A stretch of DNA of 64,000 bases from Streptomyces sp. NBC_00440. Lineage in GTDB: Bacteria; Actinomycetota; Actinomycetes; Streptomycetales; Streptomycetaceae. Below the pieces are notes generated by a model that was given only the letters and a program-made list of their open reading frames with translations, ran no database searches and had not been told where the DNA came from. Each line of letters starts with the position of its first letter. Within the stretch, counting starts at the first letter, position 1. The stretch is from contig NZ_CP107921.1 of assembly GCF_036014215.1 (NCBI RefSeq), positions 1,621,501 through 1,685,500 of the forward strand, written 5' to 3'. Below, in pieces: positions 35,723-46,902 of the stretch. Made by a program: the position numbers and the translations under genes.

Positions 35723-36741
35723 GGGCCGATCCTTCCATGCATCCGAAAAATACGGTCGTACGCGGCGGCCAGCAGCTCCCTGTCGTGGGTAGGGGAGCCG
35801 TCGGGCGAGGCCACGGGCGCCAGCTCGACCGCCGCACCGAGCCCTTTGGCGGCTTCGGCGAGACTCGCGCGGTCGGGCACGGCGGCCTCGTCGGCAAGCA
35901 CCACGTCCAGGGCGAGTTTAGGGGCGTGTCGGGCCAAAACCTCCAAATGACGCTGCGGTGAGAAGCCATCGGTTTCACCGGGTTGCGGCGCGAGATTGAG
36001 CGAGAGCACCTTGCGCGCCTTCGTCTCGACGAGCGCGTCGAGCAGTTCGGGCACCAGCAGGTGCGGGATCACGGAGGAGAACCAGGAGCCGGGACCGAGC
36101 ACCACCCAGTCCGCGTCGAGGACCGCGGCGACGGCCTCCGGGACGGCCGGCGGGTCGTTCGGCACCAGGTGCACGGACTGCACCTCACCCGGCGTGAGGG
36201 CGACCGTGGCCTGGCCGCGGACCGTGTCGACGTCGTCCGGGCGGGCCGGGTCGTGGCCGCGGACCAGCGCCTGGAGCTCCAGCGGCACCGCGGACATCGG
36301 CAGCACCCTGCCGTGCGCGCCGAGCAGCCTGCCGACCAGGTCAAGGGCCTGCACATGGTCGCCGAGCTGCTCCCACAGGGCGACGATCAGCAGATTGCCG
36401 ACCGCGTGCTCGTGCAGCTCGCCCTTGGACTGGAAGCGGTGCTGGATCACGCGGGCCCAGGTCTGCCCCCAGTCGTCGTCCCCGCAGAGCGCGGCGAGCG
36501 CCTTGCGCAGATCGCCGGGCGGCAGCACGCCCAGCTCCTCGCGGAGCCGGCCGCTGGAGCCGCCGTCGTCGGCGACGGTCACCACGGCGGTCAGGTCCCC
36601 GGTGATGCGGCGCAGCGCGGCGAGCGAGGCGGAGAGCCCCATCCCGCCGCCCAGTGCGACGACCTTCGGCTGGGTGCCGCGCCTGATCCGGCCCGGTACC
36701 AGCCGTACGCGCCGCAGCTTGGCGGTGCTGCGCCCTGTCAC
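35713..36741 (-). CDS. yvcK: YvcK/GlmR family uridine diphosphate-sugar-binding regulator
   Basis: A 342-residue CofD-fold protein of the YvcK (gluconeogenesis factor, GlmR) group. In firmicutes and mycobacteria it adjusts peptidoglycan precursor supply and carbon use. Signature blocks are [71 protein letters not shown] and [23 protein letters not shown] 36741 overlaps the rapZ stop (GTGA) and its end overlaps whiA by 10 bp. The conserved rapZ-yvcK-whiA order supports co-regulation of cell wall metabolism and division. Confidence 0.93.
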   Translation of the reverse strand: MTGRSTAKLRRVRLVPGRIRRGTQPKVVALGGGMGLSASLAALRRITGDLTAVVTVADDGGSSGRLREELGVLPPGDLRKALAALCGDDDWGQTWARVIQHRFQSKGELHEHAVGNLLIVALWEQLGDHVQALDLVGRLLGAHGRVLPMSAVPLELQALVRGHDPARPDDVDTVRGQATVALTPGEVQSVHLVPNDPPAVPEAVAAVLDADWVVLGPGSWFSSVIPHLLVPELLDALVETKARKVLSLNLAPQPGETDGFSPQRHLEVLARHAPKLALDVVLADEAAVPDRASLAEAAKGLGAAVELAPVASPDGSPTHDRELLAAAYDRIFRMHGRIGPWR

Positions 36742-37682
36742 TCGCGCCCCATGTCGCGATGGACCAGCACCGTCTCGATCCCTTCCGACGCCAGCCGGGC
36801 GGCGAGCTTCTCGGACATCGCCACGGAGCGGTGCTTGCCGCCGGTACAGCCGACGGCGATGGTCACGTAGCGCTTGCCCTCGCGCCGGTAGCCGGTGGCG
36901 ATGATCTGGAGCAGCTCGCTGTACTGGTTGAGGAACTCCTTGGCGCCCGGCTGGTTGAAGACGTACGCGGACACCTCCTCGTTGAGGCCGGTGAAGGGGC
37001 GCAGCTCGGGGACCCAGTGCGGGTTGGGCAGGAACCGGCAGTCGACGACGAGGTCCGCGTCGACCGGGAGTCCGTACTTGTATCCGAAGGACATCACCGT
37101 CGCCCGGAGCTCGGGCTCCTCGTCGCCGGCGAACTGGGCGTCCATCTTGGCCCGCAGTTCGTGCACGTTGAGGCTGGAGGTGTCGATCACCAGGTCGGCG
37201 TCACCGCGCAGCTCGCGCAGCAGGTCGCGTTCGGCGGCGATGCCGTCGGTGATCCGGCCGTCCCCCTGGAGGGGGTGCGGTCTGCGGACCGATTCGAAGC
37301 GGCGCACCAGCGCGTCGTCGGACGACTCCAGGAAGACGATCCGCCGGGTGACCTGCTTGGCGGCCAGGTCCGCGAGGGACTGGCGCAGGTTGTCGAAGAA
37401 CCGGCGGCCGCGTACGTCGACGACCACGGCGATACGGGCCACGTTGCCCTGTGAGCGGGCGCCGAGCTCGACCATGGTGGGGATCAGCGCGGGCGGGAGG
37501 TTGTCGACGACGAACCAGCCCAGGTCCTCCAGGCACTTCGCCGCGGTGGAACGCCCGGCGCCGCTCATTCCGGAGATGATCACCAGCTCCGGAATGGCTG
37601 CTTCCGCGGTCTCGGCCGGTGTGCCCGTGCCCGCACTGCCCGTACTCACGTCTGCTCCGTCCCGTTCCTGCTCATCACTCAT
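36738..37682 (-). CDS. rapZ: RNase adapter protein RapZ (YvcJ family)
   Basis: A 314-residue P-loop protein. In E. coli RapZ binds the sRNA GlmZ and steers its cleavage; in actinobacteria its role is less clear. Walker A is GMSGAGRS at residues 38-45. Then come [14 protein letters not shown], the family-specific [38 protein letters not shown], and the C-terminal [22 protein letters not shown] 37682 overlaps the uvrC end by 8 bp. A TTG 12 codons upstream would extend it with a low-complexity Lys/Thr segment and was not preferred. Confidence 0.93.
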   Translation of the reverse strand: MSDEQERDGADVSTGSAGTGTPAETAEAAIPELVIISGMSGAGRSTAAKCLEDLGWFVVDNLPPALIPTMVELGARSQGNVARIAVVVDVRGRRFFDNLRQSLADLAAKQVTRRIVFLESSDDALVRRFESVRRPHPLQGDGRITDGIAAERDLLRELRGDADLVIDTSSLNVHELRAKMDAQFAGDEEPELRATVMSFGYKYGLPVDADLVVDCRFLPNPHWVPELRPFTGLNEEVSAYVFNQPGAKEFLNQYSELLQIIATGYRREGKRYVTIAVGCTGGKHRSVAMSEKLAARLASEGIETVLVHRDMGRE

Positions 37683-39666
37683 GTGTGTCGCCCCCGTCGT
37701 CTTCCCCGTCGTCTTCAATGATCTCTCCTGTTGCCGTGTTCACGGCAGGGGCGGCCGGGGCCGCCTGTGCGAGCGCCGCGGCCACCGACTCGGCCGTCCT
37801 GCGGCCTATCCCGGGCACTTCGCAGATCTGCTCGATTGTGGCCTGTTTCAGCTTCTTGACGGAGCCGAAGTGCTTGATCAGGGCCTGTTTCCTGGTTTCG
37901 CCCAGACCGGCGACGGAGTCGAGCGGCCCCGCCTTGAAGCGCTTGGCCCGCTTGGCGCGCTGATAGGTGATGGCAAAACGGTGGGCTTCGTCACGCACCC
38001 GCTGGAGGAGGTAGAGCCCCTCGCTGGACCGGGGCAGGACAACCGGGTCGTCGTCATCGGGCAGCCAGACCTCCTCCAGCCGCTTGGCGAGACCGCAGAC
38101 CGCGACATCGTCGATGCCCAGCTCGTCGAGAGCGCGCTTCGCCGCCGCCACCTGGGGCCGGCCGCCGTCGACCACCACCAGCTGGGGCGGGTACGCGAAC
38201 CGCTTGGGACGGCCGTCGTCCTCGACAGCCCCGGCGGCCTGCTCCTCGGTCCACTCCCCCGTCCGCTCCTTCTCCTGGAGGTACCGCCGGAAGCGCCGGG
38301 TGAGCACCTCGTGCATGGACCGGACGTCGTCCTGCCCCTCGAAGCCCTTGATCTGGAAGCGGCGGTACTCCCCCTTGCGGACCAGACCGTCCTCGAAGAC
38401 CACCATCGACGCCACCACGTCGTCGCCCTGGAGGTGCGAGATGTCGTAGCACTCGATCCGCAGCGGCGCGCTGTCCAGGCCGAGCGCGGCGGCGATCTCC
38501 TCCAGGGCCCGGGAGCGGGTGGTGAGGTCGGAGGCGCGCTTCGTCTTGTGCAGCACCAGTGCCTGCTGGGCATTGCGCTGGACGGTCGCCATCAGGTCCT
38601 TCTTGTCGCCACGCTGCGGGATGCGCAGCGAGACATGCGAACCGCGGCGGTCCGCGAGCCACTGGGTGACGGCTTCGGCCTGCTCCGGGAGGGCCGGGAC
38701 CAGCACCTCCTTGGGCACGCCCTCGCCCTTCTCCTCGCCGTACAGCTGCTGGAGCGCATGCCCCACGAGGCCGGAGGTGTCCACGGCCTCGACCTTGTCG
38801 GTCACCCAGCCGCGCTGGCCGCGGACCCGGCCGCCCCGGACGTGGAAGATCTGGACGGCGGCCTCCAGCTCGTCCTCGGCGACCGCGATCAGGTCGGCGT
38901 CGGTGGCGTCGTTGAAGACGACCGCGTTCTTCTCCAGGGCGCGCTTGAGCGCCTCTATGTCGTCGCGGAGCCTGGCCGCCCTCTCGTACTCCATCTCCTC
39001 CGCCGCGTCCCGCATCTCCTGCTCGATGCGGCGTATGTACGTGCCGGTGCGGCCGGCCATGAAGTCGCAGAACTCCTCGGCGAGTTCGCGGTGTTCCTCG
39101 GGGGTGACGCGGCCGACGCAGGGCGCCGAGCACTTGCCGATGTAGCCGAGGAGGCAGGGGCGGCCGATCTGCGCGGAGCGTTTGAACACCCCGGCGGAGC
39201 AGGTGCGTACGGGGAAGACGCGGAGCATCAGGTCGACGGTCTCGCGGATGGCCCAGGCGTGGCCGTAGGGACCGAAGTAGCGCACGCCCTTCTTCTTGGG
39301 GCCGCGCATCACCTGCACCCGCGGGAACTCCTCGTTCATCGTCACCGCGAGGGACGGATAGCTCTTGTCGTCGCGGTACTTGACGTTGAAACGGGGGTCG
39401 AATTCCTTGATCCAGGAGTATTCGAGCTGGAGCGCCTCGACCTCGGTGGCGACCACCGTCCACTCCACGGAGGCCGCCGTGGTGACCATCGTCCGGGTGC
39501 GCGGGTGGAGATGGGCCAGGTCCTGGAAGTACGAGGACAGGCGCGGGCGCAGGCTCTTCGCCTTCCCGACGTAGATCACCCGGTGGTGCTCGTCGCGGAA
39601 TTTGTAGACCCCCGGGGAGTCGGGGATCTGTCCCGGCTTGGGGCGGTAACTGGAGGGGTCTGCCAT
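37675..39666 (-). CDS. uvrC: Excinuclease ABC subunit C
   Basis: Makes both incisions around DNA damage after UvrA2-UvrB recognition. It has 663 residues. The GIY-YIG nuclease domain is at residues about 15-100 ([20 protein letters not shown]). A cysteine cluster follows ([16 protein letters not shown]), then the UVR motif that binds UvrB near 210. The RNase-H-like 5' nuclease domain carries [24 protein letters not shown] and [10 protein letters not shown] with catalytic aspartates. The C-terminal helix-hairpin-helix pair is [25 protein letters not shown] 39666 was taken over longer starts. It is first in the uvrC-rapZ-yvcK-whiA operon. Confidence 0.96.
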   Translation of the reverse strand: MADPSSYRPKPGQIPDSPGVYKFRDEHHRVIYVGKAKSLRPRLSSYFQDLAHLHPRTRTMVTTAASVEWTVVATEVEALQLEYSWIKEFDPRFNVKYRDDKSYPSLAVTMNEEFPRVQVMRGPKKKGVRYFGPYGHAWAIRETVDLMLRVFPVRTCSAGVFKRSAQIGRPCLLGYIGKCSAPCVGRVTPEEHRELAEEFCDFMAGRTGTYIRRIEQEMRDAAEEMEYERAARLRDDIEALKRALEKNAVVFNDATDADLIAVAEDELEAAVQIFHVRGGRVRGQRGWVTDKVEAVDTSGLVGHALQQLYGEEKGEGVPKEVLVPALPEQAEAVTQWLADRRGSHVSLRIPQRGDKKDLMATVQRNAQQALVLHKTKRASDLTTRSRALEEIAAALGLDSAPLRIECYDISHLQGDDVVASMVVFEDGLVRKGEYRRFQIKGFEGQDDVRSMHEVLTRRFRRYLQEKERTGEWTEEQAAGAVEDDGRPKRFAYPPQLVVVDGGRPQVAAAKRALDELGIDDVAVCGLAKRLEEVWLPDDDDPVVLPRSSEGLYLLQRVRDEAHRFAITYQRAKRAKRFKAGPLDSVAGLGETRKQALIKHFGSVKKLKQATIEQICEVPGIGRRTAESVAAALAQAAPAAPAVNTATGEIIEDDGEDDGGDTHE

Positions 39667-39719
39667 GTCTCCCACCCTACTGGCGGTGACTGACAGCGCG
39701 GAGTCGCCGCGGGCGGGCG

Positions 39720-40145
39720 TCAGGCCTTCTTGTCGGGGCCCGCGATCAGCTTTCCGCCCACCACCTTGACCGGTACGTCGGCGAGCGGGCGGCTGGCGGG
39801 GCCCTGCAGCACCTTGCCCGTCGTGACGTCGAAGCGGCTGCCGTGGCAGGGGCAGATGCCGACCTTGCCCTCGATCTTCTGCAGGGGGCAGTTCTGGTGG
39901 GTGCACCGCGACCAGAGCGCCTTGTACTCGTCGGCGCTCGGCCGGCTCACGAGCAGGAACTGGTCCCGGTAGTACTTCACTCCCCCGACCGGCACGGCGT
40001 CCGCCGCGCCGAGGTCGACGGGCTTGTCCGGCCCGGACGAGGTGCCACTGCCCCCGCCGGAGCAGGCGGTGAGCCCGAGCCCCGCGGCGCCCGCCAGGGC
40101 GGCCCCCATGAGGACGGAACGACGAGCGGGGGGCAGACCGGACAT
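39720..40145 (-). CDS. Tat-exported Rieske [2Fe-2S] lipoprotein
   Basis: A 141-residue extracytoplasmic Rieske protein. The N-terminus has a twin-arginine motif [10 protein letters not shown], a hydrophobic stretch and lipobox LTAC with Cys28, so Tat export and lipid anchoring are likely. Cluster ligands are Cys81-x-His83 in CTHQNCPL and Cys98-x-x-His101 in CPCHGSRFD, with Cys86 and Cys100 as a disulfide, as in bc1-type Rieske folds. ATG 40145 lies 6 nt after GGAG. A 53 bp gap before uvrC leaves room for read-through. The electron partner is unknown. Confidence 0.88.
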   Translation of the reverse strand: MSGLPPARRSVLMGAALAGAAGLGLTACSGGGSGTSSGPDKPVDLGAADAVPVGGVKYYRDQFLLVSRPSADEYKALWSRCTHQNCPLQKIEGKVGICPCHGSRFDVTTGKVLQGPASRPLADVPVKVVGGKLIAGPDKKA

Positions 40146-40254
40146 GGGAGGCTCCACTGTTCAGCAGGCATCAGCGACGGAACCGACCATACCGGTGGAG
40201 ATCTCCGCCATCGCACGGGGTGTTCGCGGCGTTTACGGGCCCGGGAACTTCGGC

Positions 40255-40260
40255 TACGTT
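40255..40260 (+). promoter_or_regulatory. -10 box TACGTT of a probable leaderless kinase transcript
   Basis: TACGTT ends 8 nt before GTG 40269, with no ribosome site in between. Confidence 0.45.
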
Positions 40261-40268
40261 CGGGATCC

Positions 40269-41186
40269 GTGATCACCGTCGCCGGAGAGTCCCTGATCGA
40301 CCTGGTGCCGCAGAACGCCGCCGCGCCCGGTGAGCCGCTGCCCGCACTGCTGCCACGGCTGGGCGGCGGGCCCTACAACACGGCGGTCGCCCTGGGGCGG
40401 CTCGGTGCCCGGGTGGGCTTCTGCTCGCGGGTGTCCACCGACGGCTTCGGCGAGGCGCTGCTCGGCGGGCTGCGGGCGGCCGGGGTGGACCTCTCGCTGG
40501 TGCAGCGCGGACCGGAGCCGACGACGCTCGCGGTGGCGGCGCTGAGCGACGACGGTTCCGCGGGATACGGCTTCTACGCCGAGGGCAGCGCGGACCGGCT
40601 CTTCCAACTCCCGGAGCAACTGCCCGCCGAGGTGCGGGCGTTGTCGCTGGGCACCTGTTCGCTGGTCCTCGAACCGGGTGCGAGTGCGTACGAGGCGCTG
40701 CTGCGGCGGGAATCGGCGCGCGGGGTGTTCACCCTGCTCGACCCGAACATCAGGGCGGGGCTGATCCAGGACGGGGACGCCTACCGGAAACGGTTCCGGG
40801 GCTGGCTGCCCGATGTCACCCTCCTGAAGCTGTCGGAGGAGGACGCCCAGTGGCTCGGCGGCACCCCGGAGGAGTGGCTGGCCGCGGGGCCGCAGGCGGT
40901 GGTGGTCACGCACGGCGGCGACGGCCTGACCGTACGGACCAGGGCGGGAGGCGAGTACGCGGTCCCCGGTGCGGCGGTCGATGTGGTGGACACGATCGGC
41001 GCGGGTGACACGGTCAACGCCGCGCTGCTGCACAGCCTCGCGGAGCGGGACGCCCTGTCGGCCGCGGCGACGGGTGCGCTGTCCGGCGACGACTGGGCCC
41101 AGGTCCTGGGCTTCGCGGCCCGGGCGGCCGCGGTGACCTGCTCACGTACGGGGGCCCAGCCGCCGTACGCGCGGGAGCTGACCTAG
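40269..41186 (+). CDS. PfkB-family carbohydrate kinase (fructokinase-like)
   Basis: A 305-residue ribokinase-fold sugar kinase. The N-terminal ITVAGESLIDLVP and GGGPYNTAVALGRLGARVGFCSRVSTDGFG form the sugar site. The C-terminal VDVVDTIGAGDTVNAALLHSL holds the anion-hole GAGD motif with the catalytic aspartate. The mid-region LLDPNIRAGLI and LLKLSEEDAQWL are typical of fructokinases. GTG 40269 is preceded by TACGTT with no ribosome site. It is divergent from the Rieske gene and not next to a sugar transporter, so the exact sugar is open. Confidence 0.88.
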   Translation: MITVAGESLIDLVPQNAAAPGEPLPALLPRLGGGPYNTAVALGRLGARVGFCSRVSTDGFGEALLGGLRAAGVDLSLVQRGPEPTTLAVAALSDDGSAGYGFYAEGSADRLFQLPEQLPAEVRALSLGTCSLVLEPGASAYEALLRRESARGVFTLLDPNIRAGLIQDGDAYRKRFRGWLPDVTLLKLSEEDAQWLGGTPEEWLAAGPQAVVVTHGGDGLTVRTRAGGEYAVPGAAVDVVDTIGAGDTVNAALLHSLAERDALSAAATGALSGDDWAQVLGFAARAAAVTCSRTGAQPPYARELT

Positions 41187-41300
41187 GGACTCGCACCCTC
41201 GGACCAGGGCTCGCGTGGGGGCCGGGGCCCGCGTGAGGGCTCGGGTGAGGACCGGGCCGGAGTCGTTGGGATCGGGCCGGAGTCGTTGGAGTCAGGTCGT

Positions 41301-41330
41301 TCGGATCAGGCCGGATCAGGCCGGATCAGG
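41301..41330. repeat. Short direct repeat between convergent genes
   Basis: Three 10-bp units close to CCGGATCAGG lie in tandem. They follow two imperfect copies of a GGGCCGGAGTCGTTGG unit at about 41257-41290. The array is at the 3' ends of the convergent sugar kinase and hydrolase genes and reaches into the hydrolase C-terminal codons. It looks like simple slippage. Confidence 0.6.
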
Positions 41331-42176
41331 AGGGGCCAGGCCCGGCTGCCTCAGCAGGAAGGCGGTCACCGCCGACCGGAAGCCTGCCGGGTCCTCGGCC
41401 CAGGGAAGGTGCCCGGCACCGCGCAGGACGACCCGCTCGGCCCGCGGCAGGGCGCTCGCCAGGGAGTCCACGGCCGAGCGGGGGCGGAGGTCGCGGTCCC
41501 CGTCCACGATCAGTACCGGGATGTCCAGCTCCGCACAGCGTCCGCGCAGGGCGGGGGTGCCCCAGCTCCATCGGTTCTCCGCGTTGATGGTGTCGTTGGC
41601 GGCCAGGTTGACCCCGTACCAGGGGGTGGCCATCCGCTCCGCGAGCCGGTGCGCGCGGGTCCGGTCCTGGAACTCCACCGACCAGCGCAGTACGACACTG
41701 CTGCGGTCGTCCAGCTCCCCCCGGGGTGCCGGTGCCTCTTCCAGGCCCCGGCGGAACGCGCGGACGAACTCGGGATACCAGGTGTCCACCGGATCGATGC
41801 CGGTGCCGGAGACATAGACGAGTGCGCCGACCCGGTCGGGATGCTCCAGCGCGTAGCACAGGGCCAGCTGAGCACCCCAGGAGTGGCCGAGCAGCGCCAT
41901 CCGGTCCAGGTCGAAGTGGCGGCGGACTGCTTCGAGGTCGGCGACCGAGCGGGCCACCGTGTACGGGCCGTCGGACGGGCCCGAGCGGCCGCAGCCCCGC
42001 TGGTCCCAGCGGTGCACGGCGTACCCGGGCAGCAGGTCGGCCACGTCCTGCAGGGTGTCCCACAGGCCGGGGCCGCCGTGGCAGAACACCACGGGCTGAC
42101 CCTGGCCCCGGCGCACGGCCCAGAGCCGTGCGCCGTCGTCGGTCCGTACCTCCGTCAAGGCCTCACGCTCCCCCAT
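41316..42176 (-). CDS. Alpha/beta hydrolase, proline iminopeptidase-like
   Basis: A 286-residue hydrolase. The oxyanion region is FCHGGPG at residues 31-37, as in prolyl aminopeptidases. The nucleophile elbow is GHSWG with Ser99. VYVSGTGIDPVDTWYPEF begins the lid region. The acid is in LIVDGDRDLRPRSAVD and the catalytic His is in GAGHLPWAEDP. WDQRGCGRSGPSDGPYTVA strongly supports the iminopeptidase/haloalkane-type family. The end of the gene runs into a short repeated sequence that may have changed the last residues. The substrate is not defined. Confidence 0.85.
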   Translation of the reverse strand: MGEREALTEVRTDDGARLWAVRRGQGQPVVFCHGGPGLWDTLQDVADLLPGYAVHRWDQRGCGRSGPSDGPYTVARSVADLEAVRRHFDLDRMALLGHSWGAQLALCYALEHPDRVGALVYVSGTGIDPVDTWYPEFVRAFRRGLEEAPAPRGELDDRSSVVLRWSVEFQDRTRAHRLAERMATPWYGVNLAANDTINAENRWSWGTPALRGRCAELDIPVLIVDGDRDLRPRSAVDSLASALPRAERVVLRGAGHLPWAEDPAGFRSAVTAFLLRQPGLAPPDPA

Positions 42177-42297
42177 CCGTCAGGGGCGCCGGCCCCCCGT
42201 CACCGCCGGAGTCACGGACAACACCGCGCGGACAAGCACCGCGCGGACAGCCCGGTTCGGACAGCACAGCACGGACTGCGCCGCATCGACAGCACAG

Positions 42298-45200
42298 TCA
42301 CGACGAGGCGCGGCGTGTACGCGTCGTCTTCTTCGCGGCCGCCTTCTTCGGCGCTGCCTTCTCCGCTGCCGGCTTCTTGGCCGCTGTCTTCTTCACTGCG
42401 GCCCCCTTCGCTGCGGCCTTCTTCGCCGGCGCCTTGCTGACCGGAGTCGCGTCGCTGATCCGGTCGGAGTCCAGGATGTCCCGGAGGAACTTCCCGGTGT
42501 GGCTGGCCGGGACCCCCGCGACCTGCTCCGGGGTGCCCTCCGCGATGACCAGGCCTCCGCCGTTGCCGCCCTCGGGCCCCATGTCGATGACCCAGTCCGC
42601 CGTCTTGACGACATCCAGGTTGTGCTCGATGACGATCACCGTGTTCCCCTTGTCGACCAGGCCCGACAGCACGTTGATCAGCTTGCTGATGTCCTCGAAG
42701 TGGAGGCCCGTCGTCGGCTCGTCCAGGACATAGACGGTGCGGCCGGTGGAGCGCTTCTGGAGCTCGCTCGCCAGCTTCACCCGCTGTGCCTCGCCGCCCG
42801 ACAGCGTCGGCGCGGACTGCCCGAGCCTGACGTAGCCGAGGCCCACCTCGTTGAGCGTGCGCAGATGACGCGCGATGGTCGGGACGGCCTCGAAGAAGTC
42901 CAGGCCCTCTTCGATCGGCATGTCCAGGACCTCGGCGATGGACTTGCCCTTGTAGTGGACCTCAAGGGTCTCCCGGTTGTAGCGCGCGCCGTGGCAGACC
43001 TCGCACGGGACGTACACATCCGGCAGGAAGTTCATCTCGATCTTGATCGTGCCGTCGCCCGAGCAGTTCTCGCAGCGGCCGCCCTTGACGTTGAAGGAGA
43101 AGCGCCCCGGCAGGTACCCCCGGACCTTGGCCTCCATCGTCTCGGCGAAGAGCCTGCGCACATGGTCGAAGACACCGGTGTACGTCGCCGGGTTGGACCG
43201 GGGAGTACGGCCGATGGGCGACTGGTCGACGTGAACGACCTTGTCGACCAGGTCGTCGCCGTCGACCCGGGTGTGCCGGCCGGGCACCGTACGCGCGCCG
43301 TTGAGCTCACGCGCCAGGTGCGTGTAGAGGATGTCGTTGACCAGGGTCGACTTGCCGGATCCCGAGACACCGGTGACCGCGGTCAGCACCCCGAGCGGGA
43401 AGGGCACGTCGATGTCCTGGAGGTTGTTCTCCCGGGCACCGTGCACCGTCAGCCGCCGCCCCGGGTCCACGGGCCTGCGCACGTCCGGGATCGGGATGGC
43501 CTTCTTGCCCGCCAGGTACTGGCCGGTCAGGGACTCCTTGTTGGTGAGCAGGTCCTTCAGCGACCCGGAGTGCACGACCTTGCCGCCGTGCTCACCCGCG
43601 CCGGGGCCGATGTCCACGACCCAGTCGGCGACCTTGATGGTGTCCTCGTCGTGTTCGACGACGATCAAGGTGTTGCCCATGTCGCGCAGCCGGATGAGCG
43701 TCTCGATGAGACGGTGGTTGTCGCGCTGGTGCAGGCCGATGGACGGCTCGTCCAGCACGTACAGCACACCGACCAGACCGGAACCGATCTGCGTCGCCAG
43801 CCTGATGCGCTGCGCCTCGCCGCCGGAGAGCGTGCCCGCCGCGCGGTTGAGCGAGAGGTAGTCGAGACCGACGTCGACCAGGAACTTCAGCCGTTCGTTG
43901 ACCTCCTTGAGCACCCGCTCGGCGATCTTCTTGTCGCGGGCGTTGAGCTTCAGCCGGCCCAGGAAGTCCGCGCACTCACTGATCGACATCGCGGCGACCT
44001 CGGCGATGGACTTCTCCATCACGGTGACCGCGAGGACGATCGGCTTCAGCCGGGTGCCCTCACAGGTCGGGCAGGGCACCTCGCGCATATAGCCCTCGAA
44101 GCGCTCCCTGCTGGAGTCGCTCTCGGCCTCCGAGTGCCGCCGCTTGACGAAGGGCACCACGCCTTCGAAGGAGGTCGTGTAGGCGCGCTCCCGCCCGTAC
44201 CGGTTGCGGTAGCGGACCTCGATCTGGGTCTTGTGGCCGTTCAGCAGGGCCTTCTTGGCGCGCTGCGGCAGCCCGGCCCAGGGGATGTCCGTCCGGAATC
44301 CGAGCTCTTCGGAGAGCGCACCGACCAGCCGTGCGAAGTACTCCTTGGTGTGGCCGTGCGACCACGGCGAGATCGCGCCCTCGTCGAGTGACTTGTCCTC
44401 GTCCGGGACGAGCAGCTCGGGGTCGACCTCCATGCGCGTCCCGATGCCGGTGCAGTCGGGGCAGGCGCCGAAGGGCGAGTTGAACGAGAAGGAGCGCGGC
44501 TCCAGCTCTTCGAAGGACAGGTCGTCGTACGCGCAGTAGAGGTGCTCGGAGTACATCCGCTCACGCTCGGGGTCGTCCGCGGGCAGATCGACGAAGTCCA
44601 GGATGACCATGCCGCCGGCCAGCCCGAGCGCGGTCTCCACCGAGTCGGTGAGGCGACGCTTGGCGCTGTCCTTGACCGTGAGGCGGTCGATGACCACCTC
44701 GATGGTGTGCTTCTCCTGCTTCTTCAGCTTGGGCGGCTCGGAGAGCTGGATCGTCTCGCCGTCCACCCGGGCACGGCTGTACCCCTTGGTCTGGAGGTCG
44801 GAGAAGAGGTCGACGAATTCGCCCTTGCGCTCCCGCACGAGCGGCGAGAGCACCTGGAAGCGGCTGCCCTCCGGCAGTTCGAGGACCTTGTCGACGATGG
44901 CCTGCGGGGACTGCCGCGAGATGGGCCGGCCGCACTGGGGGCAGTGCGGCTTGCCGATGCGCGCGAAGAGCAGACGCAGGTAGTCGTAGACCTCGGTGAT
45001 GGTGCCGACCGTCGAGCGCGGGTTGCGCGAGGTCGACTTCTGGTCGATGGAGACAGCGGGGGACAGCCCCTCGATGAAGTCCACATCGGGCTTGTCCATC
45101 TGCCCGAGGAACTGCCGGGCGTACGAGGAGAGCGACTCGACATAGCGGCGCTGCCCCTCGGCGAAGATCGTGTCGAACGCGAGGGAGGACTTTCCCGATC

Positions 45201-45303
45201 CGGAGAGCCCGGTGAAGACGATCAGGGAGTCACGCGGGAGGTCGATCGAGACGTTCTTGAGATTGTGCTCGCGAGCGCCACGAACGATGAGACGGTCGGC
45301 CAC
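42298..45303 (-). CDS. uvrA: Excinuclease ABC subunit A
   Basis: Damage-sensing ATPase of nucleotide excision repair. It has 1001 residues with two ABC modules: Walker [10 protein letters not shown] near the N-terminus and [13 protein letters not shown] in the second half. Two signatures, [17 protein letters not shown] and [16 protein letters not shown], are present. Zinc motifs are CPQC/CPDC in module I and CENCSGDG with [10 protein letters not shown] in module II. GTG 45303 gives the usual [18 protein letters not shown] start. The C-terminal 45 residues are a Lys/Ala tail ([16 protein letters not shown]) that UvrA does not need for catalysis and that should add non-specific DNA binding. Confidence 0.97.
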   Translation of the reverse strand: MADRLIVRGAREHNLKNVSIDLPRDSLIVFTGLSGSGKSSLAFDTIFAEGQRRYVESLSSYARQFLGQMDKPDVDFIEGLSPAVSIDQKSTSRNPRSTVGTITEVYDYLRLLFARIGKPHCPQCGRPISRQSPQAIVDKVLELPEGSRFQVLSPLVRERKGEFVDLFSDLQTKGYSRARVDGETIQLSEPPKLKKQEKHTIEVVIDRLTVKDSAKRRLTDSVETALGLAGGMVILDFVDLPADDPERERMYSEHLYCAYDDLSFEELEPRSFSFNSPFGACPDCTGIGTRMEVDPELLVPDEDKSLDEGAISPWSHGHTKEYFARLVGALSEELGFRTDIPWAGLPQRAKKALLNGHKTQIEVRYRNRYGRERAYTTSFEGVVPFVKRRHSEAESDSSRERFEGYMREVPCPTCEGTRLKPIVLAVTVMEKSIAEVAAMSISECADFLGRLKLNARDKKIAERVLKEVNERLKFLVDVGLDYLSLNRAAGTLSGGEAQRIRLATQIGSGLVGVLYVLDEPSIGLHQRDNHRLIETLIRLRDMGNTLIVVEHDEDTIKVADWVVDIGPGAGEHGGKVVHSGSLKDLLTNKESLTGQYLAGKKAIPIPDVRRPVDPGRRLTVHGARENNLQDIDVPFPLGVLTAVTGVSGSGKSTLVNDILYTHLARELNGARTVPGRHTRVDGDDLVDKVVHVDQSPIGRTPRSNPATYTGVFDHVRRLFAETMEAKVRGYLPGRFSFNVKGGRCENCSGDGTIKIEMNFLPDVYVPCEVCHGARYNRETLEVHYKGKSIAEVLDMPIEEGLDFFEAVPTIARHLRTLNEVGLGYVRLGQSAPTLSGGEAQRVKLASELQKRSTGRTVYVLDEPTTGLHFEDISKLINVLSGLVDKGNTVIVIEHNLDVVKTADWVIDMGPEGGNGGGLVIAEGTPEQVAGVPASHTGKFLRDILDSDRISDATPVSKAPAKKAAAKGAAVKKTAAKKPAAEKAAPKKAAAKKTTRTRRASS

Positions 45304-45478
45304 GCCGGTCCGCACCTTTCTGAGAGAAGAAGCAGGGGCGGAGCCCCCTCCCCAGGGTATGGGGGGCGCCTCAGCGATGTCTGAAGATGGCTTGTTGGAT
45401 GTCTCTCACGAGCCTATAGCACGCGCATTCGAATTACGGCCATCGGTAAAGAGCTTCACCCGAAGGAGTGGAGGGGCC

Positions 45479-45484
45479 TATCGT
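45479..45484 (+). promoter_or_regulatory. -10 box TATCGT of a probable leaderless transcript
   Basis: TATCGT ends 7 nt before ATG 45492. The AAGGAG at 45463-45468 is too far upstream to serve this ATG. Confidence 0.45.
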
Positions 45485-45491
45485 CAGCCGC

Positions 45492-46115
45492 ATGATCGAT
45501 CACGTGCGCGACCTGGAATCCCTGGACGAGGCGACCGAACGGCTCCTGGCCGCGGCTGCCGGACTGGACAACGCCACGGCCGCGGAACCGTCACGGCTCC
45601 CCGGCTGGTCCCGCGGTCATGTCCTCGCCCATCTCTCACGTAACGCCGACGCGATCGGAAATGTTCTCGCCGGTCTGCCGATGTACGCATCCGCCGAGGC
45701 CCGCGACGCCGACATCGAGCGCGACGCGCACCGCCCGCTCGCCGTACAGCTGACCGACCTGCGCGAGAGCGCGGCCCGGCTCCGTGAGCGCGCGGCACTT
45801 CCCGCGGACTGGTCCCGCACCGTGACCCTCCGCAACGGCGTCACGGACACGGCCGCCCGCGTCCCCTTCCGGCGGTGGGCCGAGATCGAGCTGCACCACG
45901 TCGATCTCGGCATCGGCTACGAGCTGGCGGATCTTCCCGCGGAGTTCACCCGGCGGGAGATCGGCTTCCTGCGGGACCGCTTCTCCGGCGATCCCGCGGT
46001 GGCCGGTGTCGAAGGACCCGCCACGGCGCTGCTGGGCTGGCTGTCGGGCCGCGGCGACGGCAAGGGGCTGGCGGTCCCCGGCGGCGGCGCGCTGCCGGTA
46101 CTGCCGTCGCTCTAG
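45492..46115 (+). CDS. Maleylpyruvate isomerase-family mycothiol-dependent enzyme
   Basis: A 207-residue DinB/MDMPI-fold protein. The N-terminal helix bundle has [46 protein letters not shown], where [11 protein letters not shown] is the family hallmark with the first metal-binding His. Further ligands appear in [17 protein letters not shown]. The C-terminal part is the SCP2-like/MDMPI-C segment. Members use mycothiol in isomerisation or detoxification. ATG 45492 was chosen over GTG 45468, because a TATCGT box stands 7 nt upstream with no ribosome site. It is divergent from uvrA. Confidence 0.82.
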   Translation: MIDHVRDLESLDEATERLLAAAAGLDNATAAEPSRLPGWSRGHVLAHLSRNADAIGNVLAGLPMYASAEARDADIERDAHRPLAVQLTDLRESAARLRERAALPADWSRTVTLRNGVTDTAARVPFRRWAEIELHHVDLGIGYELADLPAEFTRREIGFLRDRFSGDPAVAGVEGPATALLGWLSGRGDGKGLAVPGGGALPVLPSL

Positions 46116-46178
46116 TACTCCGTACCGAACCAGCACTTCGTACCGAACACCCCCGCCCCCCGGCCCGGTCTGCCGCTC

Positions 46179-46184
46179 TAGACT
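46179..46184 (+). promoter_or_regulatory. -10 box TAGACT of a probable leaderless MBL-fold transcript
   Basis: TAGACT ends 7 nt before ATG 46192, with no ribosome site between. Confidence 0.6.
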
Positions 46185-46191
46185 CGGCACC

Positions 46192-46848
46192 ATGACGTAC
46201 AGCGGAGTGGTGAAGGTCGGCGGCCCGGCGGACGTACACGAGCTGACAGCTCTGATGATCTCCAAGGTCGCGGTGGGCCCGATGAACAACAACGCGTATC
46301 TGCTGCGCTGCCGGGAGTCCGGAGAGCAGCTGCTGATCGACGCGGCCAACGACACCGAGACGCTGCTGCAACTGATCGGGGACGACTCGATCGCCTCCGT
46401 GGTCACCACACACCGCCACGGCGACCACTGGCAGTCCTTGCAGGACGTGGTGGACGCGACGGGCGCCCGCACCTACGCGGGGCGGTACGACGTCGGGGGC
46501 ATCCCGGTCGCCACCGACGTCCCCGTGGAGGACGGTGACAGGATCTGGGTGGGCCGGGTCGAGCTCAGCGCCCGCCGGCTGATCGGCCACACCCCGGGCT
46601 CGATCGCACTCATCTACGACGACCCGCACGGCCACCCGCATGTCTTCACCGGCGACTGCCTCTTCCCCGGCGGGGTCGGGAACACCTTCGACGACCCGAA
46701 GGCCTTCACCAGCCTGCTCGACGGTGTCGAGGAGAAGCTCTTCGACCGGCTGTCCGACGAGAGCTGGGTCTACCCGGGGCACGGGCACGACACCACGCTG
46801 GGCAATGAGCGCCCACACCTCGCGGAGTGGCGCGCCCGCGGCTGGTGA
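46192..46848 (+). CDS. MBL-fold metallo-hydrolase
   Basis: A 218-residue glyoxalase II-like protein. The dinuclear-metal motif THRHGDHW gives His74, His76, Asp78 and His79. Later ligands are His in RRLIGHTPGSIALIYD, Asp in FTGDCLFPGGVG, and the final His in WVYPGHGHDTTLG. The N-terminal MNNNAYLLRCRESGEQLLIDAAND fits hydroxyacylglutathione-hydrolase-like enzymes; in actinobacteria the thiol would be mycothiol. This matches the upstream MDMPI-type gene, so the pair may act on mycothiol conjugates. That link is an inference from neighbourhood. Confidence 0.88.
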   Translation: MTYSGVVKVGGPADVHELTALMISKVAVGPMNNNAYLLRCRESGEQLLIDAANDTETLLQLIGDDSIASVVTTHRHGDHWQSLQDVVDATGARTYAGRYDVGGIPVATDVPVEDGDRIWVGRVELSARRLIGHTPGSIALIYDDPHGHPHVFTGDCLFPGGVGNTFDDPKAFTSLLDGVEEKLFDRLSDESWVYPGHGHDTTLGNERPHLAEWRARGW

Positions 46849-46902
46849 GCCGCGGGCGTACCCGTAGACCTGCCCCCTTTTTCTCCCTGGGCCGACCGGC
46901 CG

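Noticed and set aside
45304..45491. A LexA/SOS box in the uvrA upstream region
   Set aside because: I saw only a partial TTCGAATT-like element and no full CGAAC-N4-GTTCG motif.
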